A DNA stretch of 64,000 nucleotides from Rhodovulum visakhapatnamense (GCF_004365965.1 NZ_SOEB01000012.1:1-64000), one strand, 5' to 3'; counted from the stretch's first letter, positions 11,690 through 20,790 are shown. The notes: a model not told the origin generated them from the sequence alone. Numbers and translations are program-made.

Positions 11690-13120
11690 TTGCGTATCGG
11701 CGATCTGGCGGATGGAATGACACGCGGCGTCGAAGGCATCGCCGCCTCGGTTTCCGAGACCTTCATGGAGCCCGTGGTGCGGCTGGGCGTGACCGGCCTG
11801 TCGCGCGCGGGCAAGACCGTGTTCATCACCTCGCTGGTGTCGAATCTTCTGGACCGGGGCCGGATGCCACAGCTGCGCGCGGCCGCTTCGGGGGCCATCG
11901 TGTCGGCCTATCTGCGGCCTCAGCCCGACAACACCGTGCCGCGTTTCGATTACGAGGCGCATCTGGCGGCGATGACCGGGTCCGAGCCGCACTGGCCCGA
12001 CTCGACCCGCGCCGTTTCGGAGTTGCGGCTGTCCCTGAAGGTGCGGCCCGGCGGGCTTGGCAGCATCTTCGGCGCGGTGACGGGCCCGCGCACGATCCAT
12101 GTCGATATCGTCGACTATCCCGGCGAATGGCTTCTGGATCTGGCGCTGATGGACAAGGATTATGCCGAATGGGCGGCCGACACGCTGGGCCGGCTCGACC
12201 AGCGGCCGGGGTCCGAGGGCTTCGTCGCGGCGCTGGGCGGGGCCGATCCGGGCGCGCCCTTCGACGAGGCGACGGCACAGATGCTGGCCGCGCGCTTCAC
12301 CGAGGCGCTGAACATCGCGCGCGAGGCGGGCTTTTCCGACTGCACACCGGGACGTTTCCTGTTGCCGGGCGAGATGGCGGGTTCGCCCGTCCTGACCTTC
12401 GCGCCCTTGCCGGTGCCGGGCGGCAGCACGCCCCGCGGCAGTCTCTGGCGCGAGATGGAACGCCGCTACGAGGCCTACAAGCGCGAGGTGGTCAAACCCT
12501 TCTTCCGCGATCATTTCTCGCGGATCGACCGGCAGGTGGTGCTGGTCGATGCGCTGGGGGCGATCCATGCGGGGCCGCGCGCGGTCGAGGATCTGCGCCG
12601 CGCGATGACCGAGATCCTCGGCGCCTTCCGGCCCGGGCGGAATGCCTGGCTCACGCGCTTCCTGATGGGCAAGCGGGTCGAGAAGATCCTCTTTGCCGCG
12701 ACCAAGGCCGACCATCTGCATCATTCCCAGCATGCCCGGCTGACCTCGATCATGCAGGCGCTGATGAAGGAAGCCCGCCGCCGCGCCGATTTCGCGGGGG
12801 CCGAGACTGCGGCAATGGCCATTGCCGCGCTGAGGGCCACGGTCGAGGAAACCCGCGAGCAGCGCGGCGAAAGCTATGACTGCGTGCGCGGCACGCTGAT
12901 GTCGACGGGGCGGCAGACCGCGCTTTACCCGGGCGAGCTGCCCGAGGACCCGGCGCTGTTGCTGGAACCGGCGCGGGACGGGGCCGAGGACTGGCTCGAC
13001 GGCGATTACCAGGTCATGCATTTCGCCCCGGCCCGGCTGACGCTGAAACCGGGCGAGGGGCCGCCGCATATCCGGCTGGACAAGGCCGCCGAATTCCTGC
13101 TGGGAGACCGCCTGAGATGA
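11690..13120 (+). CDS. ycjX: YcjX-family P-loop NTPase
   Basis: A 476-residue YcjX/DUF463 P-loop protein with Walker A in GLSRAGKTVFITSL and HVDIVDYPGEWLLDL as the Walker B/switch region. In E. coli ycjX lies beside the psp envelope-stress genes and with ycjF is co-induced by phage-shock conditions; its biochemical role is unclear. TTG 11690 is preferred because AAAGGAG lies seven bases upstream; ATG 11633 and ATG 11717 are in-frame alternatives. The stop overlaps ycjF by four bases (ATGA), so the two are one unit. No pspA, pspB or pspC is visible in the window. Confidence 0.85.
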   Translation: MRIGDLADGMTRGVEGIAASVSETFMEPVVRLGVTGLSRAGKTVFITSLVSNLLDRGRMPQLRAAASGAIVSAYLRPQPDNTVPRFDYEAHLAAMTGSEPHWPDSTRAVSELRLSLKVRPGGLGSIFGAVTGPRTIHVDIVDYPGEWLLDLALMDKDYAEWAADTLGRLDQRPGSEGFVAALGGADPGAPFDEATAQMLAARFTEALNIAREAGFSDCTPGRFLLPGEMAGSPVLTFAPLPVPGGSTPRGSLWREMERRYEAYKREVVKPFFRDHFSRIDRQVVLVDALGAIHAGPRAVEDLRRAMTEILGAFRPGRNAWLTRFLMGKRVEKILFAATKADHLHHSQHARLTSIMQALMKEARRRADFAGAETAAMAIAALRATVEETREQRGESYDCVRGTLMSTGRQTALYPGELPEDPALLLEPARDGAEDWLDGDYQVMHFAPARLTLKPGEGPPHIRLDKAAEFLLGDRLR

Positions 13121-14193
13121 CCCGCCGCCCCGTCGTGTTCGATCTGGAGGACGAAGAGGCGGCGCCCGCGCGGCCCGCGCGCAGGCCCGATCTCCAGCCC
13201 GAGGCGTTCTCCGGCCCGCCGCCCCAGGACCCGCCGGTCAGCCCGGCCACGGCGCCGCCGGTGCCCGACGAGGACGAGGATCCGGCCCCCGAGGGGCGTG
13301 CCATGCAGACCGTTGCGGCGCTGGCCGCGCGGCGCCCCTCGCGGCTGGCGCGGTTCTTCTGGTCGTCCTTCGTCGCGCTTCTGGGCTTCGTGATCTCGGT
13401 CGCGGCCTGGAACTTCGTCTTCGGGCTGTTCGAGCGCAACCAGATCCTCGGCACCATCGCCCTGACGCTGGTCGGGCTGGTCGCGCTGGCCGTGCTGCTG
13501 ATCGCTCTTCGCGAGATGGCGGCCTTCGCGCGGCTCAGGCGGCTCGACACGCTGCATCACGAGGCCGAGGCGGCCATCGGGGCCAATGACGTCAAGGCGG
13601 CCCGGGCGCTGGTCGACCGGCTGACGGGGTTCTATGCCGCGCGCGAGGACACCCGCTGGGGCCGCGCCCGGCTGGCCGAGCGGCGCGACGAGATCTTCGA
13701 TGCCGACGGCCTGATGGGCCTTGCCGAGCGCGAGCTGCTTTTGCCGCTTGATGCGGCGGCCACCCGCGAGATCGAGGCTGCCGCGCGGCAGGTGGCGACG
13801 ATCACTGCCATCGTGCCGCTGGCGCTGGCCGATCTGCTGACCGCGCTGACCGCGAATCTCAGGATGATCCGCCGTGTCGCCGAGATCTATGGCGGGCGGG
13901 GCGGCGTGCTGGGCTCGATCCGGCTGGCGCGCGCGGTGATGACCCATCTGGTGGCGACCGGCGCGGTCGCGGTGGGCGATGACATGATCGGCTCGATTGC
14001 CGGAGGCGGCATGCTGGCCAAGGTCTCGCGCCGCTTCGGCGAGGGCGTGGTCAATGGCGCCCTGACCGCCCGGGTCGGCGTTGCCGCGATGGAGGTCTGC
14101 CGACCGCTGCCCTTCCGCGAGGCGCGCAGGCCCTCGGTCAGCGCGCTGGTCAAGCGGGCGCTGACCGGCGTCTTCTCGCGCCCCGATTCCTGA
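13117..14193 (+). CDS. ycjF: YcjF-family (UPF0283/TIGR01620) inner-membrane protein
   Basis: A 358-residue membrane protein. A Pro/Glu-rich N-terminal cytoplasmic segment (to about residue 75) is followed by two adjacent TM helices (SSFVALLGFVISVAAWNFVF and TIALTLVGLVALAVLLIAL). A conserved C-terminal domain (ITAIVPLALADLLTALTANL, then VRMI-like RMIRRVAEIYGGR) is the TIGR01620 hallmark. It overlaps ycjX by four bases. The pair is co-inherited in many proteobacteria; here it probably takes part in envelope maintenance. Confidence 0.85.
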   Translation: MTRRPVVFDLEDEEAAPARPARRPDLQPEAFSGPPPQDPPVSPATAPPVPDEDEDPAPEGRAMQTVAALAARRPSRLARFFWSSFVALLGFVISVAAWNFVFGLFERNQILGTIALTLVGLVALAVLLIALREMAAFARLRRLDTLHHEAEAAIGANDVKAARALVDRLTGFYAAREDTRWGRARLAERRDEIFDADGLMGLAERELLLPLDAAATREIEAAARQVATITAIVPLALADLLTALTANLRMIRRVAEIYGGRGGVLGSIRLARAVMTHLVATGAVAVGDDMIGSIAGGGMLAKVSRRFGEGVVNGALTARVGVAAMEVCRPLPFREARRPSVSALVKRALTGVFSRPDS

Positions 14194-14257
14194 CCGGCAC
14201 GTGACCGCCCAGGCCTGCGACCTGTCTCCGCGCCCCGGCCGATTAACCCTTGTTTGC

Positions 14258-14286
14258 TTGAGCTTGACGGTCGGACCGGGGTAGAC
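14258..14286 (+). promoter_or_regulatory. Probable promoter of the VPLPA-CTERM gene
   Basis: TTGAGC (14258-14263) and GTAGAC (14281-14286) with a 17-bp spacer lie about 48 bp before the ATG at 14334, in a locally AT-richer stretch. Confidence 0.45.
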
Positions 14287-14333
14287 TGGGGGCGGGCCCG
14301 GCGACCGGCCGGGCGAACCGGAGATCGAGCGCC

Positions 14334-15086
14334 ATGACACACGCCTTTCCGGCGGCCCTTCTCGGGGCCGCATGCCTTCTTGCTGGCCAGTCCGCGACCG
14401 CGAGCACCGTCTACGGGATCGATTTCCCCGCGGGCGATATCTCTTTCGCGGACCGCGTCGTGAGTTTCACGCCGGGTTTCGGCTTTGGCGGCGGCGTGGC
14501 GCCCTGCACCGATGCCTCGAACGCGCTGGGCGTGGCCTCGGCCGGCCCCGACAGCTATCTTGGCGAATGCAACGGCTATGTGTCGCTGGGCGAGGGCGGC
14601 AGCTTGGTGCTGGGTTTTGACGACAACCTGCTGGTGCCTTCGGGCGATGCCGCGCCCGATCTGCAAGTCTTCGCTGGCGGCGACCATGACGAGCATTTCC
14701 TGGTCCTGATCGGGCTGGCGGGCAAGCTGGACGACTGGTTCGCGCTGACCGGCGCCGAAGGCTCGATCTTCCTCGGGGGCTCGACCGGCATCGACATCGA
14801 TGCCGCAGCTGGGGTCATGCCCGGTATGTCGTTCTCGCGGGTGATGATCGTCGACCTGCCGCGCTACTGCAACACCGCGACCGGGGTGATGGAATGGAGC
14901 GTGGGCGAGGCCTGCGGCTTGGATATCCGCCATCTGCCCTATGACGGTCCCTGGGCGGGCGTCGACATCTACGGGTTGGGCGCGATCTCGACGGTTCCGG
15001 CGCCGATCCCGCTGCCGGCGGCCGGGCTGATGCTGGCGACCGCGCTGGGCGGTCTGGCCGCGCTGCGTCGCCGCAGCAGGGGGTAG
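14334..15086 (+). CDS. Exported protein with VPLPA-CTERM sorting signal
   Basis: A 250-residue secreted protein. An N-terminal signal peptide ends near SATAS (about residue 23). The body is Gly/Asp-rich with no family I recognise. The C-terminus has the tripartite exosortase signal: PIPLPAAGLMLATALGG, a hydrophobic helix, then RRRSR at the very end. VPLPA-CTERM proteins are processed by a dedicated exosortase in Rhodobacterales and often accompany exopolysaccharide genes; none is near here. Four Cys residues may form disulfides. Start ATG 14334; monocistronic between ycjF and ileS. Confidence 0.8.
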   Translation: MTHAFPAALLGAACLLAGQSATASTVYGIDFPAGDISFADRVVSFTPGFGFGGGVAPCTDASNALGVASAGPDSYLGECNGYVSLGEGGSLVLGFDDNLLVPSGDAAPDLQVFAGGDHDEHFLVLIGLAGKLDDWFALTGAEGSIFLGGSTGIDIDAAAGVMPGMSFSRVMIVDLPRYCNTATGVMEWSVGEACGLDIRHLPYDGPWAGVDIYGLGAISTVPAPIPLPAAGLMLATALGGLAALRRRSRG

Positions 15087-15274
15087 CGGCGCTTTACCTT
15101 GGTCCGGCCGCTGTCTATAGAGGCGGCATGCCTTGTTCTGTCCGGCCGATCCGTCGAATTACGGGCCCGGCGCTCTGATCCAGAGCGACCGGGCAAAGGC
15201 GCTTGACCCGTCGCGCCGAACTTTCCAGACATCATCAAGACCGTAATCCGGATCGCATTCCGAGGATTCCTGCC

Positions 15275-18200
15275 ATGTGTGCCGATACACCCGACTACAA
15301 AGACACCCTGTTCCTGCCCGAAACCGAGTTCCCGATGCGCGCCGGCCTGCCCGCCCGCGAACCCGCCTGGCTGGAGCGGTGGGCGCGGATCGGCATCTAT
15401 GACCGGCTGCGCGAGAAGGAGGGCCGGGCGCCCTTCACGCTGCATGACGGTCCGCCCTATGCCAACGGGCACCTGCATATCGGCCACGCGCTGAACAAGA
15501 TCCTCAAGGACTTCATCGTCCGCAGCCAGCAGATGATGGGCCGCGACGCGCGTTATGTGCCGGGCTGGGACTGCCATGGCCTGCCCATCGAGTGGAAAAT
15601 CGAGGAACAGTACCGCGCCAAGGGGCTCGACAAGGACAAGGTCGATGTCGTCGATTTCCGCCAGGAATGCCGCCGCTTCGCCGAGGGCTGGGTCGATGTC
15701 CAGCGCGAGGAGTTCAAGCGGCTGGGCGTGACCGGCAACTGGGCCGATCCCTATCTGACCATGGACTTCCATGCCGAGGCGGTGATCGCCGAGGAGTTCA
15801 TGAAGTTCCTGATGAACGGCTGCCTCTATCAGGGCTCGAAACCCGTGATGTGGTCGCCGGTGGAAAAGACCGCGCTGGCCGAGGCCGAGGTCGAATATCA
15901 CGACCATCAGAGCCACACGATCTGGGTGAAGTTCCCAGTGGTCAATCTGCCGACATTTGATGATTTTCAAAAGTCTTTCGAAGCTCGTCAAACGTGGCTT
16001 CGGGCGCATGAGGAAGAGCTAGACATCGGGCTGGAAAAGGCCCGGGTTGAGAAGATGCGACAGCTCGAGGGAGCGTTCGTCGTCATCTGGACCACCACTC
16101 CCTGGACCATCCCGCAGAACCGCGCCGTCTGTTTCGGCCCCTCCATCGCCTATGGCCTTTACGAGATCACCGAGACCCCCGCGGAGTGCTGGGCCAAGGT
16201 CGGCGACCGCTACATCCTCGCCGATGCGCTGGCCGAAAGCGTGCTCGGCGCGGCCCGTCTGACCTCGGACATGTGGACGCGCGTGGCCGATGTGTCCGCC
16301 GACGAGCTGGGCGCGCTGACGCTCGCGCATCCCTTCCGCGGCATCGACGGAGGCAACGGCGAATGGGACTATGACGTGCCGATGCTGCCGGGCGATCACG
16401 TCACCGATGACGCGGGCACGGGCTTTGTCCATACCGCGCCCAGCCATGGCGATGACGACTACCAGATCGGGCTGAAGTTCAATCTGCCGATGACCTACAA
16501 CGTGCTGGAAGACGGCAGCTTCCGGCCCGACCTGCCGCTGTTCGCCGGCGCGGTCATCATCCGGCCCGACGGCAAGGAGGGCGACGCCAACCGCCGGGTC
16601 ATCGACACCCTGGTCGAGGTCGGTGCGCTGATCGCCCGCGGGCGGCTCAAGCACAGCTATCCGCATAGCTGGCGGTCCAAGGCGCCGCTGATCTACCGCA
16701 ACACGCCGCAATGGTTCGCGGCCATCGACCACACGCTGGACGACGGCATGGGCACCTATGGCGACACGATCCGTCAGCGCGCGCTGGCCTCGATCGACCA
16801 GCTGGTGAAATGGACGCCGCAATCGGGCCGCAACCGCATCCATTCGATGATCGAGTCGCGCCCCGACTGGGTGCTGTCGCGCCAGCGCGCCTGGGGCGTG
16901 CCGCTGACCTGCTTCGTCAAGACCGGCGCCAAGCCCACCGATCCCGATTTCCTGTTGAAGGACCCCGCCGTCAACGCGCGCATCACCGCCGCCTTCGAGG
17001 CCGAAGGGGCCGATGCCTGGTACGCCCCCGGCGCCAAGGAGCGCTTCCTCGGCAACGATTACAACGCCGATGACTATACCCAGGTCTTCGACGTGCTGGA
17101 CGTGTGGTTCGACAGCGGCTCGACCCATGCCTTCGTGCTGCGCGACCGCGCCGACGGCACGGCGGACGGCATCGCCGACCTTTATCTCGAAGGCACCGAC
17201 CAGCACCGGGGCTGGTTCCATTCCTCGATGCTGCAGGCCTGCGGCACGCTGGGCCGCGCGCCCTATCGCGGTGTGCTGACCCATGGCTTCACGCTGGACG
17301 AGAAGGGCAACAAGATGTCCAAATCGCTCGGCAACACCATCGTGCCCGAGGAGGTCGTCAAGCAATATGGTGCCGATATCCTCCGGCTCTGGGTGGCGCA
17401 GACCGACTATACCAACGACCAGCGGATCGGCCCCGAGATCCTCAAGGGCGTGGCCGACAGCTATCGGCGGCTGCGCAATACCATGCGCTTCATGCTGGGC
17501 AACCTGGCTGGCTTCTCCGAGGCCGAGAGGGTCGCGCCTGCCGACATGCCCGAACTGGAACGCTGGGTGCTGCACCGGCTGGCCGAACTGGATGAACGGG
17601 TGCGCGCGGGCTATGACGCCTACGACTTCCAGGGCGTGTTCCAGGCGCTGTTCAACTTCTGCACCGTGGACCTTTCGGCCTTCTATTTCGACATCCGCAA
17701 GGACGCGCTTTATTGCGACGCGGCCGACTCGGCGACCCGGCGGGCGGCGCGGACCGTACTGGATCTGCTGTTCCAGCGGCTGACGACCTGGCTCGCGCCG
17801 ATTCTCGTCTTCACCATGGAGGATGTGTGGCTCTCGCGCTTCCCCGGCGACGAGGGCTCGGTCCATCTGCAGGATATCCCCGAAACGCCGGCCGACTGGC
17901 GCGACGAGGCGCTGGCGGCGAAATGGGCGGGCATCCGTCAGGTGCGCCGCGTGGTGACCGCCGCGCTCGAGATCCAGCGCCAGGACAAGGTGATCGGCGC
18001 CAGCCTCGAGGCCGCGCCGGTGGTGCATGTGCGTGATGCCGAAGTGCTGAAGGCCCTGAAATCGGTCGATTTCGCCGATATCTGCATCACCTCGGCGGTG
18101 CAGCTCAGCGGCGACCCGCGCCCGCAAGAGGCGTTCCGCCTGCCCGATGTCGATGGCGTCGGCGTGGTCTTCGAAAAGGCCGAGGGCGAGAAATGCGGCC

Positions 18201-18280
18201 GCTGCTGGAAGATCCTGCCCGATGTGGGCCAGCACGCACATCCGCAGACCTGCGCGCGCTGCAGCGCGGCCCTGGGCTGA
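15275..18280 (+). CDS. ileS: Isoleucyl-tRNA synthetase
   Basis: A 1001-residue class I synthetase that charges tRNA-Ile, with CP1 editing. HIGH lies in NGHLHIGHALNK (about 68-71), the editing-domain motif is VIWTTTPWTIPQNRA, KMSKS is at about 680-684, and the C-terminal zinc knuckle is CGRCW ... CARCSAALG. ATG 15275 follows GAGG. One oddity: residues of about 224-266 (DNA 15945-16070), at the start of CP1, are Lys/Glu-rich and encoded with far less GC3 than the rest. This looks like an acquired or relaxed segment in an essential gene. Confidence 0.97.
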   Translation: MCADTPDYKDTLFLPETEFPMRAGLPAREPAWLERWARIGIYDRLREKEGRAPFTLHDGPPYANGHLHIGHALNKILKDFIVRSQQMMGRDARYVPGWDCHGLPIEWKIEEQYRAKGLDKDKVDVVDFRQECRRFAEGWVDVQREEFKRLGVTGNWADPYLTMDFHAEAVIAEEFMKFLMNGCLYQGSKPVMWSPVEKTALAEAEVEYHDHQSHTIWVKFPVVNLPTFDDFQKSFEARQTWLRAHEEELDIGLEKARVEKMRQLEGAFVVIWTTTPWTIPQNRAVCFGPSIAYGLYEITETPAECWAKVGDRYILADALAESVLGAARLTSDMWTRVADVSADELGALTLAHPFRGIDGGNGEWDYDVPMLPGDHVTDDAGTGFVHTAPSHGDDDYQIGLKFNLPMTYNVLEDGSFRPDLPLFAGAVIIRPDGKEGDANRRVIDTLVEVGALIARGRLKHSYPHSWRSKAPLIYRNTPQWFAAIDHTLDDGMGTYGDTIRQRALASIDQLVKWTPQSGRNRIHSMIESRPDWVLSRQRAWGVPLTCFVKTGAKPTDPDFLLKDPAVNARITAAFEAEGADAWYAPGAKERFLGNDYNADDYTQVFDVLDVWFDSGSTHAFVLRDRADGTADGIADLYLEGTDQHRGWFHSSMLQACGTLGRAPYRGVLTHGFTLDEKGNKMSKSLGNTIVPEEVVKQYGADILRLWVAQTDYTNDQRIGPEILKGVADSYRRLRNTMRFMLGNLAGFSEAERVAPADMPELERWVLHRLAELDERVRAGYDAYDFQGVFQALFNFCTVDLSAFYFDIRKDALYCDAADSATRRAARTVLDLLFQRLTTWLAPILVFTMEDVWLSRFPGDEGSVHLQDIPETPADWRDEALAAKWAGIRQVRRVVTAALEIQRQDKVIGASLEAAPVVHVRDAEVLKALKSVDFADICITSAVQLSGDPRPQEAFRLPDVDGVGVVFEKAEGEKCGRCWKILPDVGQHAHPQTCARCSAALG

Positions 18281-18288
18281 GACGATGC

Positions 18289-18312
18289 GGGGGCCGGATC
18301 GACCCGGCCCCC
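18289..18312. terminator. Bidirectional terminator between ileS and the EF-hand gene
   Basis: A perfect 9-bp stem GGGGGCCGG / CCGGCCCCC with a six-base loop sits between two convergent stops (18280 and 18328). Confidence 0.55.
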
Positions 18313-18327
18313 ATCCTTGTCGCGGGA

Positions 18328-19008
18328 TCAGGCTGCGGCCCCCGAGAACAGCGCCTTGGTGTTCTGGAAGGTGGCAACGCCGGTCTGCAGCGCCAACTGG
18401 TCCTTGAAGACCGACCGGTCGAACGAGCTGTCGGTCTGGAACTCGCTCTGCAGCAGCCCGGTGGTCGAATCCGGCGGCGGCGTCTGGCGGTTGGCCGCAA
18501 TGTCCGACCGGGCGGCCGCCTTGTCCTCATCGCCGACCGACACCGCCCGGTTGTCCGGATCGAGGAAGTCCGCGATCCGGCTCAGGGCGCTGTCCCGGGT
18601 CGAAGGCTGGCTGTTCCCCGTCAGATCGTAGGGGCCAGCGGCCTCTTCCGGAGACTTTGCGGCCTCGGTCTCGAGCTCCATCATGCTTTTCACGAGGTTC
18701 TCGGTGGCGCCTGGAGTTCCGAGGTCTTCCCTGCGCTTTTCCGGTTGGGACAGCGACAGAAGGCCATCGCCATTGGTATCGACATCCGACTTGGCGTTGG
18801 CGTCGATCAGGTTCGCGAGGCCGGTGCTGGCGACCTCGCCATAGGACAGGCCGCCATCCTTGTCCTTGTCGATCTGGCTCAGGATGTCCGTTGCGGACTG
18901 GGCCTGGCCGGAGGCGGCAGGCCCCTGTTGGCGGGAATCGATATGTAGCGCCTTGCGTGCTGCAGCGACGCCCCAGGCGGAGAAGTCGCCTGCGATTGGT
19001 GCGGTCAT
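18328..19008 (-). CDS. EF-hand domain protein
   Basis: A 226-residue acidic protein without a signal peptide. Two calcium-binding loops are visible: DKDKDGGLSYGE (about residues 47-58) and DTNGDGLLSLSQ (about 77-88). The second half is low-complexity (Ser, Asp, Ala) and ends TKALFSGAAA. It is probably a calcium sensor or a calcium-stabilised protein of unknown role. ATG 19008 follows GAAGGAG. The neighbouring minus-strand gene (19705-19280) is similar in size class, acidity and overall style, and the two may be functionally paired. Confidence 0.8.
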   Translation of the reverse strand: MTAPIAGDFSAWGVAAARKALHIDSRQQGPAASGQAQSATDILSQIDKDKDGGLSYGEVASTGLANLIDANAKSDVDTNGDGLLSLSQPEKRREDLGTPGATENLVKSMMELETEAAKSPEEAAGPYDLTGNSQPSTRDSALSRIADFLDPDNRAVSVGDEDKAAARSDIAANRQTPPPDSTTGLLQSEFQTDSSFDRSVFKDQLALQTGVATFQNTKALFSGAAA

Positions 19009-19078
19009 GGTCTCTCCTTCTGAGCAGACAGGTGGAGCCCCATGCTCGGAAGAAGAGGTTGGTCAAACCTGAACGGAC

Positions 19079-19118
19079 CCCCTGCGGAAGCCCCGGGCGG
19101 GGCTGGTTTTTCCGCAGG
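19079..19118. other. Nested inverted repeat between two small acidic-protein genes
   Basis: Outer arms CCTGCGGAA (19081-19089) and TTCCGCAGG (19110-19118) enclose inner arms AGCCCCG / CGGGGCT (19089-19104). On the plus strand the inner hairpin is followed by GGTTTTT, like an intrinsic terminator, but both flanking genes are on the minus strand. It lies 70 bp upstream of the EF-hand start and could be a leader structure. The remaining 160 bp of this gap show nothing else. Confidence 0.45.
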
Positions 19119-19279
19119 ATTTGTCCGGATTTGAAAGCGTCTGGCCGAAGGGTCCCGGGCGCGCGATGGGCCGTCGGGCAAACGGTCCTCGGGTGATCCC
19201 GAGACTCATGACGGGTACATTCCCCCGGCCATCAAGCCAGGGGGCAGGCGGTGGGACAAAGATGACGGCGCGGCCTCGG

Positions 19280-19705
19280 TCAGGCAACTTTTTCCGTCAG
19301 CATCCGCTGCATCGCGGTATAAAGCGCCTCGGCCTGGGTCGAGGCCTGGTCGGCCGACGAACCGGTATCGCTCAGGCTGGACAGAACGCCCTGAACGATC
19401 GATTCGGTCTGGCTGGGCGGCGGCGGGGGCGTGTCCGCGGCCAGATCGGCGGCGTCCTGCAGCAGAGTCAGCGCGGCCGAGGTCGCTGTGCCGCTGTCGG
19501 ATTCCGACGTATCGTCGGTCGTCGTCAGGACCAGAGAGGACTCGGACTCGTCGCTTTCGTCACTTTCCTGGGCTTCGAGCAGCTTGAGAAGCGTTTCCTC
19601 CTCGGTCTTGGCGGACGCGGTGGAGGACTCCTGTGGCGGTGGCGGCGGGGCCTGCCGCGCCGCACCAAGCCCGGTCAGGGCCGAGCTGGTCATCGAGATA
19701 TTCAT
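19280..19705 (-). CDS. Small acidic Ser/Asp/Pro-rich protein of unknown function
   Basis: A 141-residue protein that I cannot place in a family. It has an APPPPPQE stretch near residue 20, a Ser/Glu/Asp-rich centre (SDESDESESS), a second PPPPPSQ near residue 95, and a predicted helical C-terminus (STQAEALYTAMQRMLTEKVA). There is no signal peptide or membrane segment. ATG 19705 has AAGGA six bases upstream, and codon use is typical of the genome, so it is probably real. It sits upstream of the EF-hand gene on the same strand, 271 bp away. Confidence 0.65.
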   Translation of the reverse strand: MNISMTSSALTGLGAARQAPPPPPQESSTASAKTEEETLLKLLEAQESDESDESESSLVLTTTDDTSESDSGTATSAALTLLQDAADLAADTPPPPPSQTESIVQGVLSSLSDTGSSADQASTQAEALYTAMQRMLTEKVA

Positions 19706-19866
19706 GGCTGTCCTTTCCAGCAGTCACAATCGAGCGGGACCGCGTCGGGGGAGGGGGGACACGCTCCGGCTGCCGCCATTGAACACTCGAATGGTGGACC
19801 AAATGAGGCGGAAAGCTGGCATATGCCGACAATTTCCTCGATCCGGGGGCGACCCGATCCGGGCGC

Positions 19867-20790
19867 TCAGGCTTTCGGATGGGCCGCGTCGTAGACGTCC
19901 AGAAGCCGTGCCGTATCGACAGCCGTATAGGCCTGCGTGGTCGACAGCGAGGCATGGCCCAGCAGTTCCTGAATGGTCCTGAGATCGCCCCCCGCCGCCA
20001 GCAGATGTGTGGCGAAACTGTGGCGAAGCGCATGCGGCGTGGCCGAGGCGGGCAGGCCCAGCCGGGCGCGCGCGCCTTCCATCGCCCGGGCCACCATCCG
20101 CGGGTTCAGCGCCCCGCCGCGCGCGCCCCGAAACAGAGGCCCGTCGGGCACAAGATCGAACGGGCAGAGGTCCAGATAGACGGCGACCGCCTCGCGCGCG
20201 ACCGGCAGGACCGGAACCAGCCGCTCCTTGCCGCCCTTGCCGCGAATCCGCAGCACGTCGGGCAGGGGGGCATCGCGGCCCCTGAGCCCCAGCGCCTCGG
20301 AGATCCGGAGCCCCGAGCCGTATAGAAGCGTCGCCACCGCCGCGTCGCGCGCGGCGATCCAGGGCACCTCGGGGGTGTCGCCCAGATCGGCGATCACCGC
20401 CCGGGCCGCGTCCTCGGGCAGCGGGCGCGGCAGCTTGCGGGTGAATTTCGGCGCGCGCACCGACAGCACGGCGGTCGGCTCGAAGCCTTCGCGTCCGCCG
20501 AACCAGCGAAAGAAGCCCTTGACCGCCGACAGCGCCCGCGCCAGCGACCGCGGCCCCAGCCCGCGGCCGCGTTCATGCGCCATCCAGGCGCGCAGGTCGC
20601 GCAGCTCGATCCCGGCCAGCCGCGCGGGGCCTGCGGGCTCGCCGTCATACTCGGCCAGAAAGGCCAGAAAGCCCCGCAGATCGGTCGCATAGGCCCGGAT
20701 CGTGGCCTCGGAGGCGGCGTCGATGGCGCGCTCCTCGGCCAGCCAGGCCTCGAGCGCGTCGCGCAGCGCCGGGCTGAGCGCGAGGCTCAT
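19867..20790 (-). CDS. xerC: Tyrosine recombinase XerC
   Basis: A 307-residue Xer recombinase that acts with XerD at dif to resolve chromosome dimers. Catalytic residues are Arg in GSGLRISEALGL, Lys in RGKGGKERLVPV, HALRHSF (HxxR), LGHASLSTTQAY (His and Tyr nucleophile). The N-terminal core-binding domain begins LRDALEAWLAEERA. ATG 20790 overlaps the preceding DUF484 stop by four bases. The order fsa-DUF484-xerC next to a divergent priA is conserved in the order, which marks it as the housekeeping Xer and not an element integrase. Confidence 0.92.
   Translation of the reverse strand: MSLALSPALRDALEAWLAEERAIDAASEATIRAYATDLRGFLAFLAEYDGEPAGPARLAGIELRDLRAWMAHERGRGLGPRSLARALSAVKGFFRWFGGREGFEPTAVLSVRAPKFTRKLPRPLPEDAARAVIADLGDTPEVPWIAARDAAVATLLYGSGLRISEALGLRGRDAPLPDVLRIRGKGGKERLVPVLPVAREAVAVYLDLCPFDLVPDGPLFRGARGGALNPRMVARAMEGARARLGLPASATPHALRHSFATHLLAAGGDLRTIQELLGHASLSTTQAYTAVDTARLLDVYDAAHPKA

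Noticed and set aside
15196-15240. TTGACC with a weak downstream CAGACA as an ileS promoter
   Set aside because: The -10 match is too poor to separate from chance in this composition.
19121-19894. A 257-codon plus-strand frame across the small acidic gene
   Set aside because: It is Gly/Arg-rich shadow sequence with no ribosome binding site. The minus-strand gene has one and typical codon use.
19867-20790. XerC as the integrase of a second mobile element
   Set aside because: It is coupled to DUF484 and fsa in a conserved housekeeping order, is of Xer length, and has no tRNA or attachment repeats next to it.
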